Shown here: positions 1-9,300 of the stretch, one piece after another
Layout: each line of letters opens with the position of its first letter
Numbering within the stretch: the stretch's first letter is position 1
NCBI GenBank assembly: GCA_049608225.1
Contig: JBMYXI010000007.1
Location: 1 to 64,000, forward strand
DNA from: Parashewanella sp049608225
GTDB taxonomy: Bacteria; Pseudomonadota; Gammaproteobacteria; Enterobacterales; Shewanellaceae
Length of the DNA stretch: 64,000 bases
Direction: 5' to 3'
Translations under genes and position numbers: made by a program
Notes under the pieces: model-generated
Database searches by the model: none
What the model was told of the DNA's origin: nothing
Seen by the model: only the letters and a program-made list of their open reading frames with translations

Positions 1-373
1 CTTCAGATTCGTTCGCATAGCGCCAGTTAGTTTCTGATTGTGGCTCAACACCACCGCTGCCACAGAATACACCAACACCACCATCAAGAACTTTAAGAGA
101 ACGATATACTTCAACAGTGAAGTCAACGTGTCCAGGAGTGTCAATAACGTTTAGGCGGTGCTTGTTCCATTCACAAGTAACAGCCGCTGACTGAATGGTA
201 ATACCACGCTCAGCTTCTTGCTCCATGAAGTCAGTAGTAGATTCACCATCGTGAACCTCACCAATCTTATGAATTTTACCGGTAAGCTTTAGGATACGCT
301 CAGTGGTTGTAGTTTTACCCGCATCAACGTGAGCAAAAATACCAATGTTTCTGTATTTTGATAAGTCAGCCAT
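1..373 (-). CDS. fusA: Elongation factor G, N-terminal part (cut by window edge)
   Basis: Translation GTPase that moves tRNA and mRNA through the ribosome after peptide transfer. Reading the minus strand from the ATG at 373 gives about 124 codons with the G1 P-loop AHVDAGKT (residues 14-21), the switch I region RGITIQSAA and the G3 motif DTPGH, all typical of EF-G. The rest lies left of the window. It is not beside tufA or rpsL/rpsG here, so it may be the second EF-G copy that Shewanella-type genomes carry rather than the str-operon copy; that point is inference. Family assignment is very secure. Confidence 0.93.
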   Translation of the reverse strand, partial: MADLSKYRNIGIFAHVDAGKTTTTERILKLTGKIHKIGEVHDGESTTDFMEQEAERGITIQSAAVTCEWNKHRLNVIDTPGHVDFTVEVYRSLKVLDGGVGVFCGSGGVEPQSETNWRYANESE

Positions 374-629
374 GATTCAACTTTAATCTAGTTAGGTTAA
401 GAAGTAGACGGAGTATGCGAATAACCGACACACCGCGCACATCAGACAATTTAAGGCGCACATTGTAAAGTGGAACCCGCTTCGGTGCAATTAACTCGTG
501 CAAATTTTAGTAAAAAAGAGCCAACGAGCCGTAAATTGATCATTTGATTATGAATAAAAATGATGAACAACGACTTGATTTGATGTCGAAATATTCATCG
601 CCGTTAACGTTGGGAGGCTGCTTTTTGTT

Positions 630-1115
630 CTAGTTTTTTTCGGGTGCTAAGACTTGGTAACATTTTTTGCAGCGATAGGACGCTTCATTTCGAATGATTT
701 TATTATGACGAATACTTGAAAGCTGCACTAAGCCGCAATGGCAGTAATAAGTAAATTGCTGACGATTTCGTGTAGTTACAGGGAAGTTGTGTGTTGTTTT
801 GGGCTGTACTTGAAATAAGCCAAGCATTAGAGCTTGCCACTCTTTGCCGTGTGGTCTTACTTTACCGTATAACAAATGACAGAGTAAATGGCAGATTTCG
901 TGAGGAACGACTTGATCAATAAAGGCTTGCCCGTTTTCATTAAGTAACTGCAAGTTAAAACGAAGGGTATTTTGATAAAGATGAGCGACGCCAGCGCATT
1001 TTCCGCTCAACTTGAAATTGACATTTGGTCTTGGAAAAGAGGTGTTGAAAGCTTGCTCTGCATCTTGATAACAGCTTTCAACTTTTTCTAATACTGAGTG
1101 TTGCAAGCTATTCAT
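630..1115 (-). CDS. sprT: SprT family zinc metalloprotease-like protein
   Basis: 161-aa SprT/Spartan-domain protein, predicted cytoplasmic zinc peptidase-like. The HExxH zinc site is HEICH at residues 72-76, followed by a further His in the HGKEW motif (residues 89-93), the usual SprT arrangement. A C-terminal zinc ribbon is visible as C125-x-C127 and C149-x2-C152. Length matches bacterial SprT (about 160-165 aa). It follows metJ on the same strand with a 36-bp gap and may share its transcript. Its substrate in bacteria is not established; eukaryotic Spartan cleaves DNA-protein crosslinks. Confidence 0.9.
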   Translation of the reverse strand: MNSLQHSVLEKVESCYQDAEQAFNTSFPRPNVNFKLSGKCAGVAHLYQNTLRFNLQLLNENGQAFIDQVVPHEICHLLCHLLYGKVRPHGKEWQALMLGLFQVQPKTTHNFPVTTRNRQQFTYYCHCGLVQLSSIRHNKIIRNEASYRCKKCYQVLAPEKN

Positions 1116-1151
1116 TAGAGTATCTTTTGGGAATGGCTTAAAAAGAAAAAG

Positions 1152-1466
1152 TTATTCCATATCTTCCCACTCTATGCCCATGGCATCCATCATTTTTTTT
1201 GCTTCTTCTGGAATGCTATCTGGTTGGCTTTTAGACAGATCAGCGTCGTTGGGTAATGGTTGTCCAGTATAAGCATGCAAAAATGCTTCACATAGCAATT
1301 CGCTATTGGTGGCATGGCGTAAATTATTCACTTGTCGACGAGTTCGCTCATCAGTGAGGATTTTTAACACCTTTGTTGGGATGGAAACGGTAACTTTTTT
1401 TACCTGTTCACTTTTCTTTCCATGTTCAGCATAAGGACTGATGTACTCTCCATTCCATTGTGTCAT
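1152..1466 (-). CDS. metJ: MetJ, methionine regulon repressor
   Basis: 104-aa ribbon-helix-helix repressor of methionine biosynthesis that uses S-adenosylmethionine as corepressor and binds tandem 8-bp met boxes. Near identity to enterobacterial MetJ is obvious: the GEYISPYAEHGKKSEQ segment (residues 5-20), the DNA-contacting beta strand KKVTVSIP (23-30) and the RRQVNNLRHATNSELLCEAF helix region (43-62). Length equals the family norm. In many relatives metJ is divergent from metB; here the divergent neighbour is mreB, so no methionine gene is adjacent. I saw no clear AGACGTCT box in the upstream gap. Confidence 0.97.
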   Translation of the reverse strand: MTQWNGEYISPYAEHGKKSEQVKKVTVSIPTKVLKILTDERTRRQVNNLRHATNSELLCEAFLHAYTGQPLPNDADLSKSQPDSIPEEAKKMMDAMGIEWEDME

Positions 1467-1770
1467 TGACTCACCTGTATTAAAAACTAGTTCTCGCTGC
1501 AGATTGTAAACGCTTGAAATTTTCAGTCAAACGGTTCCTTATTTTCTGAAGAGATTAAAGGCTTCTAATTCGAGGCACAGATGAGATCGGCTAAATAAAA
1601 ACTCTAAAATGTTAATCGCCTCTAGTTGCGGCTCGACATAAACGGTAAAATGATCAAACTTACTTATCATTTCCCTTCATATCCTTATAACTCTTGTGGA
1701 AAGGACTAGGCATTGATAGAGTTAACCCATTGATAATTTTTTAAGATTCCAACGAATACGGGCAGGACAC
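1467..1770. other. Divergent intergenic region metJ / mreB
   Basis: This 304-bp gap separates the divergent metJ and mreB starts, so promoters for both must lie here. It is AT-rich. I see no perfect met box, no convincing sigma70 hexamer pair that I would commit to, and no open reading frame of note. Confidence 0.5.
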
Positions 1771-2823
1771 ATGTTCAAAAAGCTGCGTGGTGCATTTTCT
1801 AACGATCTTTCCATTGACTTGGGAACCGCCAACACACTCATTTACGTTCGCGATCAAGGTATCGTACTAAACGAACCTTCAGTTGTTGCTATTCGTGGCG
1901 AACGCAGTGGTTCAGGTCAAAAATCCGTTGCTGCTGTTGGTACAGAAGCAAAGCAAATGCTAGGTAGAACACCTGGAAATATTCAAGCGATTAGACCGAT
2001 GAAGGATGGTGTAATTGCCGACTTTTATGTGACTGAAAAAATGCTGCAGCATTTTATTAAGCAAGTTCACAATGATAATAGCTTTTTCCGCCCAAGCCCA
2101 CGTGTGCTTGTGTGTGTACCAGTAGGTGCGACTCAGGTTGAACGCCGTGCAATCAAAGAATCTGCAATGGGCGCTGGTGCTAGAGAAGTTTATCTTATTG
2201 AAGAACCTATGGCGGCAGCAATTGGTGCTGGTCTACCAGTTTCAGAAGCAACGGGTTCTATGGTTGTCGATATCGGTGGTGGTACAACTGAAGTTGCCAT
2301 TATTTCATTGAACGGTGTGGTTTATTCATCTTCCGTTCGTATCGGTGGTGACAAGTTTGATGATGCCATTATTAACTACGTTCGTCGTAATTACGGTAGC
2401 TTAATTGGTGAAGCAACCGCGGAAAGGATCAAACACACAATCGGTACAGCATACCCTGGTGATGAGGTGCTGGAAATTGAAGTGCGTGGTCGCAACCTAG
2501 CTGAAGGTGTACCTAGAAGCTTTACGTTAAACAGCAACGAAATTCTTGAAGCCTTGCAAGAGCCATTATCAGGCATTGTTAGCGCGGTAATGGTTGCCTT
2601 AGAGCAATCACCTCCTGAATTGGCTTCAGATATTTCAGAACGTGGCATGGTACTGACCGGTGGTGGTGCTTTACTCCGTGATTTAGACCGATTATTAATG
2701 CAAGAAACTGGTATTCCAGTCGTGGTTGCAGATGATCCTTTGACGTGTGTTGCTCGCGGTGGCGGCAAGGCATTAGAAATGATCGATATGCATGGCGGTG
2801 ATCTGTTTTCTGAAGACAGTTAA
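1771..2823 (+). CDS. mreB: MreB, rod-shape actin homologue
   Basis: 350-aa bacterial actin that polymerises at the inner membrane and directs lateral peptidoglycan synthesis with MreC, MreD, RodZ and the PBP2/RodA enzymes. The actin-fold phosphate loops are clear: DLGTANTLIYV near residues 17-27, VDIGGGTTEVAI near 167-178, and the adenosine motif GGGALL near 297-302. An amphipathic N-terminus (MFKKLRGAF) is typical of gammaproteobacterial MreB. It is first gene of mreBCD-maf-rng, and is separated from mreC by a strong stem-loop that may limit read-through. Confidence 0.98.
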   Translation: MFKKLRGAFSNDLSIDLGTANTLIYVRDQGIVLNEPSVVAIRGERSGSGQKSVAAVGTEAKQMLGRTPGNIQAIRPMKDGVIADFYVTEKMLQHFIKQVHNDNSFFRPSPRVLVCVPVGATQVERRAIKESAMGAGAREVYLIEEPMAAAIGAGLPVSEATGSMVVDIGGGTTEVAIISLNGVVYSSSVRIGGDKFDDAIINYVRRNYGSLIGEATAERIKHTIGTAYPGDEVLEIEVRGRNLAEGVPRSFTLNSNEILEALQEPLSGIVSAVMVALEQSPPELASDISERGMVLTGGGALLRDLDRLLMQETGIPVVVADDPLTCVARGGGKALEMIDMHGGDLFSEDS

Positions 2824-2837
2824 TATAATCGGATAAG

Positions 2838-2855
2838 GGGCGGATTGATCCGCCC
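2838..2855 (+). terminator. Stem-loop between mreB and mreC (attenuator-like)
   Basis: The 8-bp arm GGGCGGAT pairs perfectly with ATCCGCCC over a 2-nt loop (or 7 bp over a 4-nt loop), and ATCTTTT follows. A GC-rich stem plus a short U-run resembles a weak intrinsic terminator. It lies 14 bp after the mreB stop and 7 bp before the mreC ATG, in the place where a ribosome binding site would be. It could reduce transcription into mreC or mask its translation start. Confidence 0.6.
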
Positions 2856-2862
2856 ATCTTTT

Positions 2863-3714
2863 ATGAAGCCAATTTTTGTTCGTGGAATATCCCATCAAAC
2901 ACGGTTATTAATAGCCGTTGTTCTGTCGATCGTTCTTATCGGCAGTAATCAGTATTTAGAACCTTTTAGAAGTTCTATCGCCAGTATTTTAACGCCACTG
3001 CAGTATATTGCTAATTTGCCTAAAACCGTGATGGATTGGTCTGCTGAAAGCTTGGCAACCAAGTCTATGTTGGAAAAGCAAAATGCACAATTGTTAAAAC
3101 AACAATTGATGATGAGTGAGCGCCTACAACGATTTGAGCATTTACGGCAGGAAAATCAGCGGCTCAGGTTATTGCTTGAATCTCCAGTTCGCATTGAAAC
3201 CAAAAAAATGGTTGCAGAGATAATTGAAGTCGCTAGCGATCCTTTTCGTCAATACATTGTGTTAAATCATGGCAGTGATGACGGCGTTTTTGTTGGTCAA
3301 CCTGTGATTGATTGGCAAGGCGTAGTAGGACAAGTGGTTCAGGTATCGAAAATGACCAGCAGAGTCCTGTTACTGTCTGATACTCAACATGGTATTCCAG
3401 TACTAAATACTCGAAATAATGTGCGCTTGCTAGTTAATGGTTCCGGTACGTTAGATGAACTCGAGCTGAAGTTTGTCGCCAAAAGCACTGACGTGCGTGT
3501 GGGTGATTTATTAGTAACCTCAGGTCTTGGTCATCGTTTTCCTGAAGGCTACCCAGTGGCGCGTGTCATTAGTGTTATCCGTGATGATGGACAAAATTAT
3601 GCTCAAGTGGTCGCTAGACCTTTAGCCGCGTTAGATCGGATCCGATACGTATTGTTACTTTGGCCTGAAAGCAATCGACAACAACCTGAAGTTCCAGCTG
3701 TGGAGAATGATTGA
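2863..3714 (+). CDS. mreC: MreC, rod-shape determining protein
   Basis: Single-pass inner-membrane protein of the elongasome linking MreB to PBP2. It begins MKPIFVRG as in E. coli MreC, then a TM helix (about residues 15-32), a coiled coil (about 60-105) and the periplasmic beta-barrel pair with conserved VTSGLGHRFPEGYPVA. The frame is open from a TTG at 2845 that has AAGGGG 4 nt upstream, but family alignment favours the ATG at 2863, giving 283 aa. E. coli MreC is longer because of a proline-rich tail that is absent here. The stop overlaps the mreD start. Confidence 0.95.
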   Translation: MKPIFVRGISHQTRLLIAVVLSIVLIGSNQYLEPFRSSIASILTPLQYIANLPKTVMDWSAESLATKSMLEKQNAQLLKQQLMMSERLQRFEHLRQENQRLRLLLESPVRIETKKMVAEIIEVASDPFRQYIVLNHGSDDGVFVGQPVIDWQGVVGQVVQVSKMTSRVLLLSDTQHGIPVLNTRNNVRLLVNGSGTLDELELKFVAKSTDVRVGDLLVTSGLGHRFPEGYPVARVISVIRDDGQNYAQVVARPLAALDRIRYVLLLWPESNRQQPEVPAVEND

Positions 3715-4202
3715 TGAATTACCAAGCTCCAAGCGGTCGCATCATTGTTTGGTTTACGTTTATCGTTAGCTTAATTTTACAAGTAATGCCATTACCAGAA
3801 GTCGTCAAAGTATGGCGACCAGATTGGTTATTGCTAACCATGATTTGCTGGGCCATTTATTTACCTCATCGTTATGGCGTTATTACTGCTTTTGCATTAG
3901 GCGTTGTGTTAGATATTTTGCTCGGCGCAACCATAGGTGTTAGGGCATTAGCTTTTTCGATTACGATTTATTTGGTGATGTTATATCAACAACGTTTGAT
4001 AAATTTCCCTCGCTGGAAACAGTCGTTAATTGTATTTGTTATGATGATTGTTTATCACTCCATTGTGTATTGGGTTGAGCTTATTTTAGGTGAGACAGAG
4101 TTTTCAATTGCGCTATTTTACCCAGCATTAAGCGGCATTATGTTTTGGCGCTGGGCATATTGGATGATTAGGCGGATCGCACAAAGATATCGAGTCAGTT
4201 AA
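3714..4202 (+). CDS. mreD: MreD, rod-shape determining membrane protein
   Basis: 162-aa polytopic inner-membrane protein of the Rod complex. Five hydrophobic segments can be read, starting at about residues 11-28 and ending near 140. The arginine-rich C-terminus (MIRRIAQRYR) is cytoplasmic-like. Start chosen as the ATG at 3714, which shares its A with the mreC TGA stop; a TTG one codon upstream (3711) is an alternative. Its own stop shares bases with the maf start (TAATG), so mreC, mreD and maf are translationally coupled. Confidence 0.94.
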   Translation: MNYQAPSGRIIVWFTFIVSLILQVMPLPEVVKVWRPDWLLLTMICWAIYLPHRYGVITAFALGVVLDILLGATIGVRALAFSITIYLVMLYQQRLINFPRWKQSLIVFVMMIVYHSIVYWVELILGETEFSIALFYPALSGIMFWRWAYWMIRRIAQRYRVS

Positions 4203-4816
4203 TGAAAAAGTTAGTATTGGCATCAACTTCACCAAGACGTAAAGAGTTATTGGGGCAAGTTATTGAATTATTGCCCATTACAGAATTTAGTTGTGTTTCA
4301 CCTAATATCGACGAAACACCGTTTACCGATGAAAATGCTTTTCAGTATGTGTCTCGTTTAGCGTTAGCTAAAGCTAAAGCTGGGCTTGAATTGTTACATG
4401 ATGATAAGCAAGCAAATTGCGATCAGAAATATGTCGTTATTGGTTCTGACACTATAGTGAAGTTAGATGATAAAATCTTAGGAAAACCAACAGATAAGTC
4501 TGATGCGTTTAAAATATTATCTCAGTTATCTGGGCGTGTTCATCAAGTAATAACCGCGGTATCGATTGTTAGCAGTGAATCTTTTGGCATTACGAGTGTC
4601 GAAACCAAAGTTATCGAGACTAATGTTGTTTTTACACGGCTTACAGCAGAAGCCATTAACGCTTATATCGCTACTAACGAGCCAATGGACAAAGCTGGAG
4701 CTTATGGGATCCAAGGAATTGGCGGCAGCTTTGTTAGTGAAATTCAAGGAAGTTATTCTGCAGTTGTTGGTTTACCTATGGTAGAAACCACAGCACTTAT
4801 TAAACAATATCTTTGA
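4202..4816 (+). CDS. maf: Maf-family nucleotide pyrophosphatase (YhdE-like)
   Basis: 204-aa Maf/HAM1-fold house-cleaning enzyme; the YhdE branch hydrolyses dTTP, UTP and modified pyrimidine triphosphates to the monophosphate and pyrophosphate. Diagnostic motifs are the N-terminal LASTSPRRKELL, the VIGSDTIV segment with its catalytic aspartate, GKP, and the later GAYGIQGIGGSFV. Position directly after mreD and before rng is the standard gammaproteobacterial order and argues for the YhdE rather than the YceF branch. Confidence 0.94.
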   Translation: MKKLVLASTSPRRKELLGQVIELLPITEFSCVSPNIDETPFTDENAFQYVSRLALAKAKAGLELLHDDKQANCDQKYVVIGSDTIVKLDDKILGKPTDKSDAFKILSQLSGRVHQVITAVSIVSSESFGITSVETKVIETNVVFTRLTAEAINAYIATNEPMDKAGAYGIQGIGGSFVSEIQGSYSAVVGLPMVETTALIKQYL

Positions 4817-4838
4817 CATCATCTAAACGAGGCTATGC

Positions 4839-6326
4839 ATGAATCAGCGAGTCAGCGGTAAGAAAGGCTCTGAACTATTAATCAATGTTACCCCTACAGA
4901 AGCTCGGGTTGCTTTGATTGAACACGGTGTATTGCAGGAGGTTCATGTTGAGCGTCGTATGAAGCGTGGTTTAGTGGGGAATATTTATAAGGGCAAGGTC
5001 AGCCGCGTTTTACCTGGCATGCAAGCGGCTTTTGTTGATATCGGATTAGAGAAGGCTGCATTTCTGCATGCTTCGGATATTGTTCCTCACACAGAATGTG
5101 TTGCCGATGTCGAAAAAGGTAACTTTGTTGTTCGTAATATTGCAGAACTTGTTCGTCAAGGCCAAGATATTATTGTACAAGTCGTCAAAGATCCGCTTGG
5201 CACCAAAGGGGCGCGTTTAACCACAGATATTACCTTACCATCTCGTTATTTAGTGTTTATGCCTGGTTCGGCTCACATTGGCGTTTCTCAACGCATTGAA
5301 GCGCAAGAAAGAGATCGACTTAAAGCCATTGCTCAGCCTTTTGTTGATGAAAATGGTGGTTTTATTATCCGTACTGCTGCTGAGGGGGCTGGGGAAAGTG
5401 AATTAACCCAAGATGCCGCTTTTTTACGCAGAGTATGGAGCAAAGTTAGTGAGCGCCGTAAGCGTAAAAAAGCGTGCTTGCTTTATCAAGACTTGCCGTT
5501 GCAAGTAAGGATCATCCGCGATTTTGTTGGCGTGAATTTAGATAGAATTCAAGTAGACTCCGAAACCACTTATCAGGAGCTGATCGAATTTGTTGATGAG
5601 TTTATTCCTGAAATGGCTGGCAAAATAGAGCACTTTACTGGACCTTCTCCAATTTTTGAGCTGTATGATGTCGAAAATGAAATACAACGGGCGTTAAACA
5701 GAAAAGTTGAACTTAAATCGGGTGGCTATTTGATCATTGATCAAACTGAAGCAATGACTACTATCGATATTAATACAGGCGCTTTTGTTGGTCATCGAGA
5801 TCTCGAGGAAACCATTTTCAATACCAATATGGAGGCCACACAGTCCATTGCGAGACAGTTAAGGTTGAGAAATTTAGGGGGCATTATCATCATTGACTTT
5901 ATCGATATGCTTAATGAAGCCCATAAACAGAGAGTACTATCGAGTCTAAATTCTGCGCTTGCAACTGACAGAGTGAAAACTAGTACCAGCGATTTCTCGG
6001 GATTAGGTTTGGTTGAGATGACGCGAAAGCGTACCCGTGAAAGTTTAGAGCACGTGTTGTGTGAGCCATGCCCCTCTTGCAATGGTGTTGGTAGTATGAA
6101 AACCGTTGAAACTTTATCTTATGAAATATTTCGTGAGGTCATACGCTTGCACCGTGCCTATGATGCCTCTGAGTTTGTTATTTATTGCTCTTCGTCAGTG
6201 CATAACAGTTTATCAGGTGATGAAAGTCACTTAGTGGCAGAGTTGGAAGTGTATATTAATAAGCGTATCAGAGTGCAGATTGAAACTCTCTATGCACAAA
6301 ATAAATATGATGTGGTGATGATATAA
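4839..6326 (+). CDS. rng: Ribonuclease G
   Basis: 495-aa endoribonuclease of the RNase E/G family that matures the 5' end of 16S rRNA and helps decay some mRNAs. An S1 domain lies around residues 38-125 (KGKVSRVLPGMQAAFVDIG). The catalytic DNase I-like part has the metal-binding aspartates in TIDINTGAFVG and IIIDFIDM. The zinc-link CEPCPSC follows near residue 410. The long scaffold tail of RNase E is absent, so this is RNase G. It starts 22 bp after maf. Confidence 0.97.
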   Translation: MNQRVSGKKGSELLINVTPTEARVALIEHGVLQEVHVERRMKRGLVGNIYKGKVSRVLPGMQAAFVDIGLEKAAFLHASDIVPHTECVADVEKGNFVVRNIAELVRQGQDIIVQVVKDPLGTKGARLTTDITLPSRYLVFMPGSAHIGVSQRIEAQERDRLKAIAQPFVDENGGFIIRTAAEGAGESELTQDAAFLRRVWSKVSERRKRKKACLLYQDLPLQVRIIRDFVGVNLDRIQVDSETTYQELIEFVDEFIPEMAGKIEHFTGPSPIFELYDVENEIQRALNRKVELKSGGYLIIDQTEAMTTIDINTGAFVGHRDLEETIFNTNMEATQSIARQLRLRNLGGIIIIDFIDMLNEAHKQRVLSSLNSALATDRVKTSTSDFSGLGLVEMTRKRTRESLEHVLCEPCPSCNGVGSMKTVETLSYEIFREVIRLHRAYDASEFVIYCSSSVHNSLSGDESHLVAELEVYINKRIRVQIETLYAQNKYDVVMI

Positions 6327-6342
6327 TGATGGTTTTGGCACA

Positions 6343-9300
6343 GTGAAGCTTCCTTTTTGCCCTTATCAATGCTTTCGAATATGCTGGAAAATCTTAGCTG
6401 GTTTTCTCGTCATTTTTGCCTTATTAGTTAGCCTTATTCGTGGCTTGTTACCTCAACTTGATAGTAGCCGAAGTGAACTCATGAATTTCATTCATGATAA
6501 TTATCAGGTTGAAGTCTTTATTGGCAAGTTATCTGCCCAATGGCAAGCTTATGGCCCGTCGGTGACGATTGATAATTTGGTTTTGCCATCTCAAGACAAA
6601 TTGCCTGTTACCTTAATTATGCAAAAGGTGCAATTGAAATTAGACTTCTGGCAAACCTTGCTAACCATGCAGCCGCACATTGAAAATGTGGTAGTCGAAG
6701 GCGTTCACTTGGGAGTGAATCTTGATGAACTACAACAAGAGTCAACGGCTACGGCGCAAGTGCAGAAGCAACAAAGTTCTCCCTCAAATAATACTAAACT
6801 TGATTGGGTTTATTCATTACTGCTTGAACAATTATCTCATTACTCTCTATCTGATTTACGGTTGCAGCTATTGAGTAAACAACATGACTATCGCCCAATC
6901 CATATTAAAGATTTTTACTGGTCGAACCATGGTGAAAAGCACCAAGGTCAGGGGGAATTACGTTTAGATGATAATCCACTTAATAAAGAAAATTTAACGC
7001 TACAGTTTGATTTTAACGGTGACGGTTATCAACCAGAAACGATATATGGTCAAGCGTATTTAGCGGCAAATTCATTAGATTTAGGAGAGTGGAGTTCGAA
7101 TGAGCAATTATCTTCTTCTACCGTAAAAAAAACAGAGTTAGCTGGTGTCATTAACCTCAGTGCATGGGCTGACTTTTCAAGTAGAAAATGGCATTCAGCA
7201 TTAGTGAACTTTAAACCCAGTTGGCTGCAGTGGTATGTAAAAAACCAAGTGCAACGCTTTGACATCAGTTCAGGTCAGCTTTATTGGCAGAATCAAGACA
7301 AGAGTTGGAGTTTAACCAGTGATAAATTGGATTTTAGCAGTAACTCACAGAAGTGGGTGCAACCTAAATTAGATGTTCATTTTCAAAATGATAAACTTGC
7401 TGCTCAAATAAATGAATTGGATGTTCGATTATTTCATCCATTACTTTTTTTTGCTAAAAAACAGGCACCTACTCTTGTTCAGAAATGGCGAGCATTGTCA
7501 CCAAGTGGCATTATTGGACCAACAAAATTTAATTACTCGGTTGATCAAGGTGTTAGTTTATCAACCCAAATAACTCAGCTTTCTTGGCAATCTGTAGATA
7601 ATCATTTAGGTATTGAACCTATTTCAGCCAAAGTGACACTGAACAATGATCAGTTGTCTGTCATGTTACCAAAACAGAGCTATGGTTTGGACTTTGGCGA
7701 AGGCTTTGTTGCACCTTTGCAATTAAAAGGTCAGCCAATAACGGCAAATTTTGATTTAGCGACCAACACACTCAGCATAGAAGATTTAACATTAGAAAAT
7801 CGTGACATTAAGTTATCTAGCAAATTAAGACTGGAGTTAGCTGCTGATCCTGCAATGTCATTAGCAGCGAAAGTAGCGATTAAAGATGTTCGCCATGCAT
7901 TCTTATATTTTCCGCAGCAGGTAATGGGTGACGATTTAAGTGATTATCTAACAAGTGCGCTACAGGGCGGGGTTATTCCACAAGCTAACGTGCTTTGGAA
8001 TGGTCAGTTCAGCGACTTTCCCTATGCTCAAGCGCAAGGGATATTTCAAGCTGGCTTTGACTTAAAAGATGCAAACTTTCGCTTTCAGCCGGATTGGCCC
8101 ACCATCTCTCAATTGTCGCTGAAAGCGCTCTTTGAAAATGCCCGAATGGATCTTTGGGTAAGTAAAGGCAAGTTATTGCAAGTTCCTGCTGATGGTGCGC
8201 ATGTGTTTATTGCTGATATGGGCGATAAGTCTGAATTAGGCGTTAAAGCGCAAATTGTAACTAATGGTGAAGATGCGACAGAAGTGATTCAGTCGTCACC
8301 CTTATCTGATAGCGTAGGTAAAGTGCTTGATATCGTTCAAGTCACAGGACCTGTGCCGAGCATATTAGATCTGAATATCCCTTTGTATGATGGTGGTCTT
8401 GAAAGCATTCGTGGCCAAGTCAGTCTTGATAAAAATCCTGTATATATCGCACAGCCCGGTATTGATTTACGGCAGGTAACTGGCAAGGTTCGTTTCCATA
8501 ATTCAGCTGTGGAAGGAGATGACATTAAAGCAAACCTATTTGGGCAGCCACTAGACTTTTCTTTTGAAACGGGGACCAGCAAGATCGGCAGTAATTTAAA
8601 TGTTGATCTCAGTGGCAAATGGAATTTAGATGAGCTTCCAGCTGAGTTGAACAACCCACTATCTGCATTTTATTCTGGTCAACTGGGTTGGAAAGGCAAC
8701 ATCAAAATGTTGGTCAATGATGCTGGTTATGATTTTCAGGCGAACGTGGATTCAAACTTGCTTGGCACGAAATTAGCATTGCCACAGAGTTTGTCAAAAA
8801 TGGCAGCAAAAGCGGGGCATTTGCATGCTGAATTTATTGATAACAACCAAAAAATGACCTTAGGCATCAAGCTCAATGACATTGCTGAGTTCTGGGGACA
8901 GTTTGATAAGAATTCGCCATCTCACCTGAAATCCTATGATGTGATAATAGGTAGACCATTTAAACCGGGTGATAAGCTCGCCGTTAATGCTGGGCAGTTA
9001 CATGTCGATATGGCTGATGCAGAGTTAGAGCAATGGTTACCGTTGATCACGGCTTTTACCGATGAAGCTGAAACGTCTTATGAGCAGGAACTGGCTCATG
9101 CAGGAAATGGTGAGCAGAGGAGCCATTTTTTTCCTGAATTAATGAAGATTAATTCTAAAATCGATCGCATGAAATTCGCAGGTCAAACCTTCAAACATTT
9201 GGAGGTGCACGCGAAACCTGAGCCAGAATTTTGGTCTTTTGATGTTAAATCGAGTAACTTCGATGGACAATTGCACTTTTATCCTGATTACTATCAACAA

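Noticed and set aside
1467..1770. Possible met boxes between metJ and mreB
   Set aside because: No sequence close to tandem AGACGTCT could be found by eye.
2391..2768. Long minus-strand frame opposite mreB
   Set aside because: Shadow of the strongly conserved mreB coding sequence; no family features.
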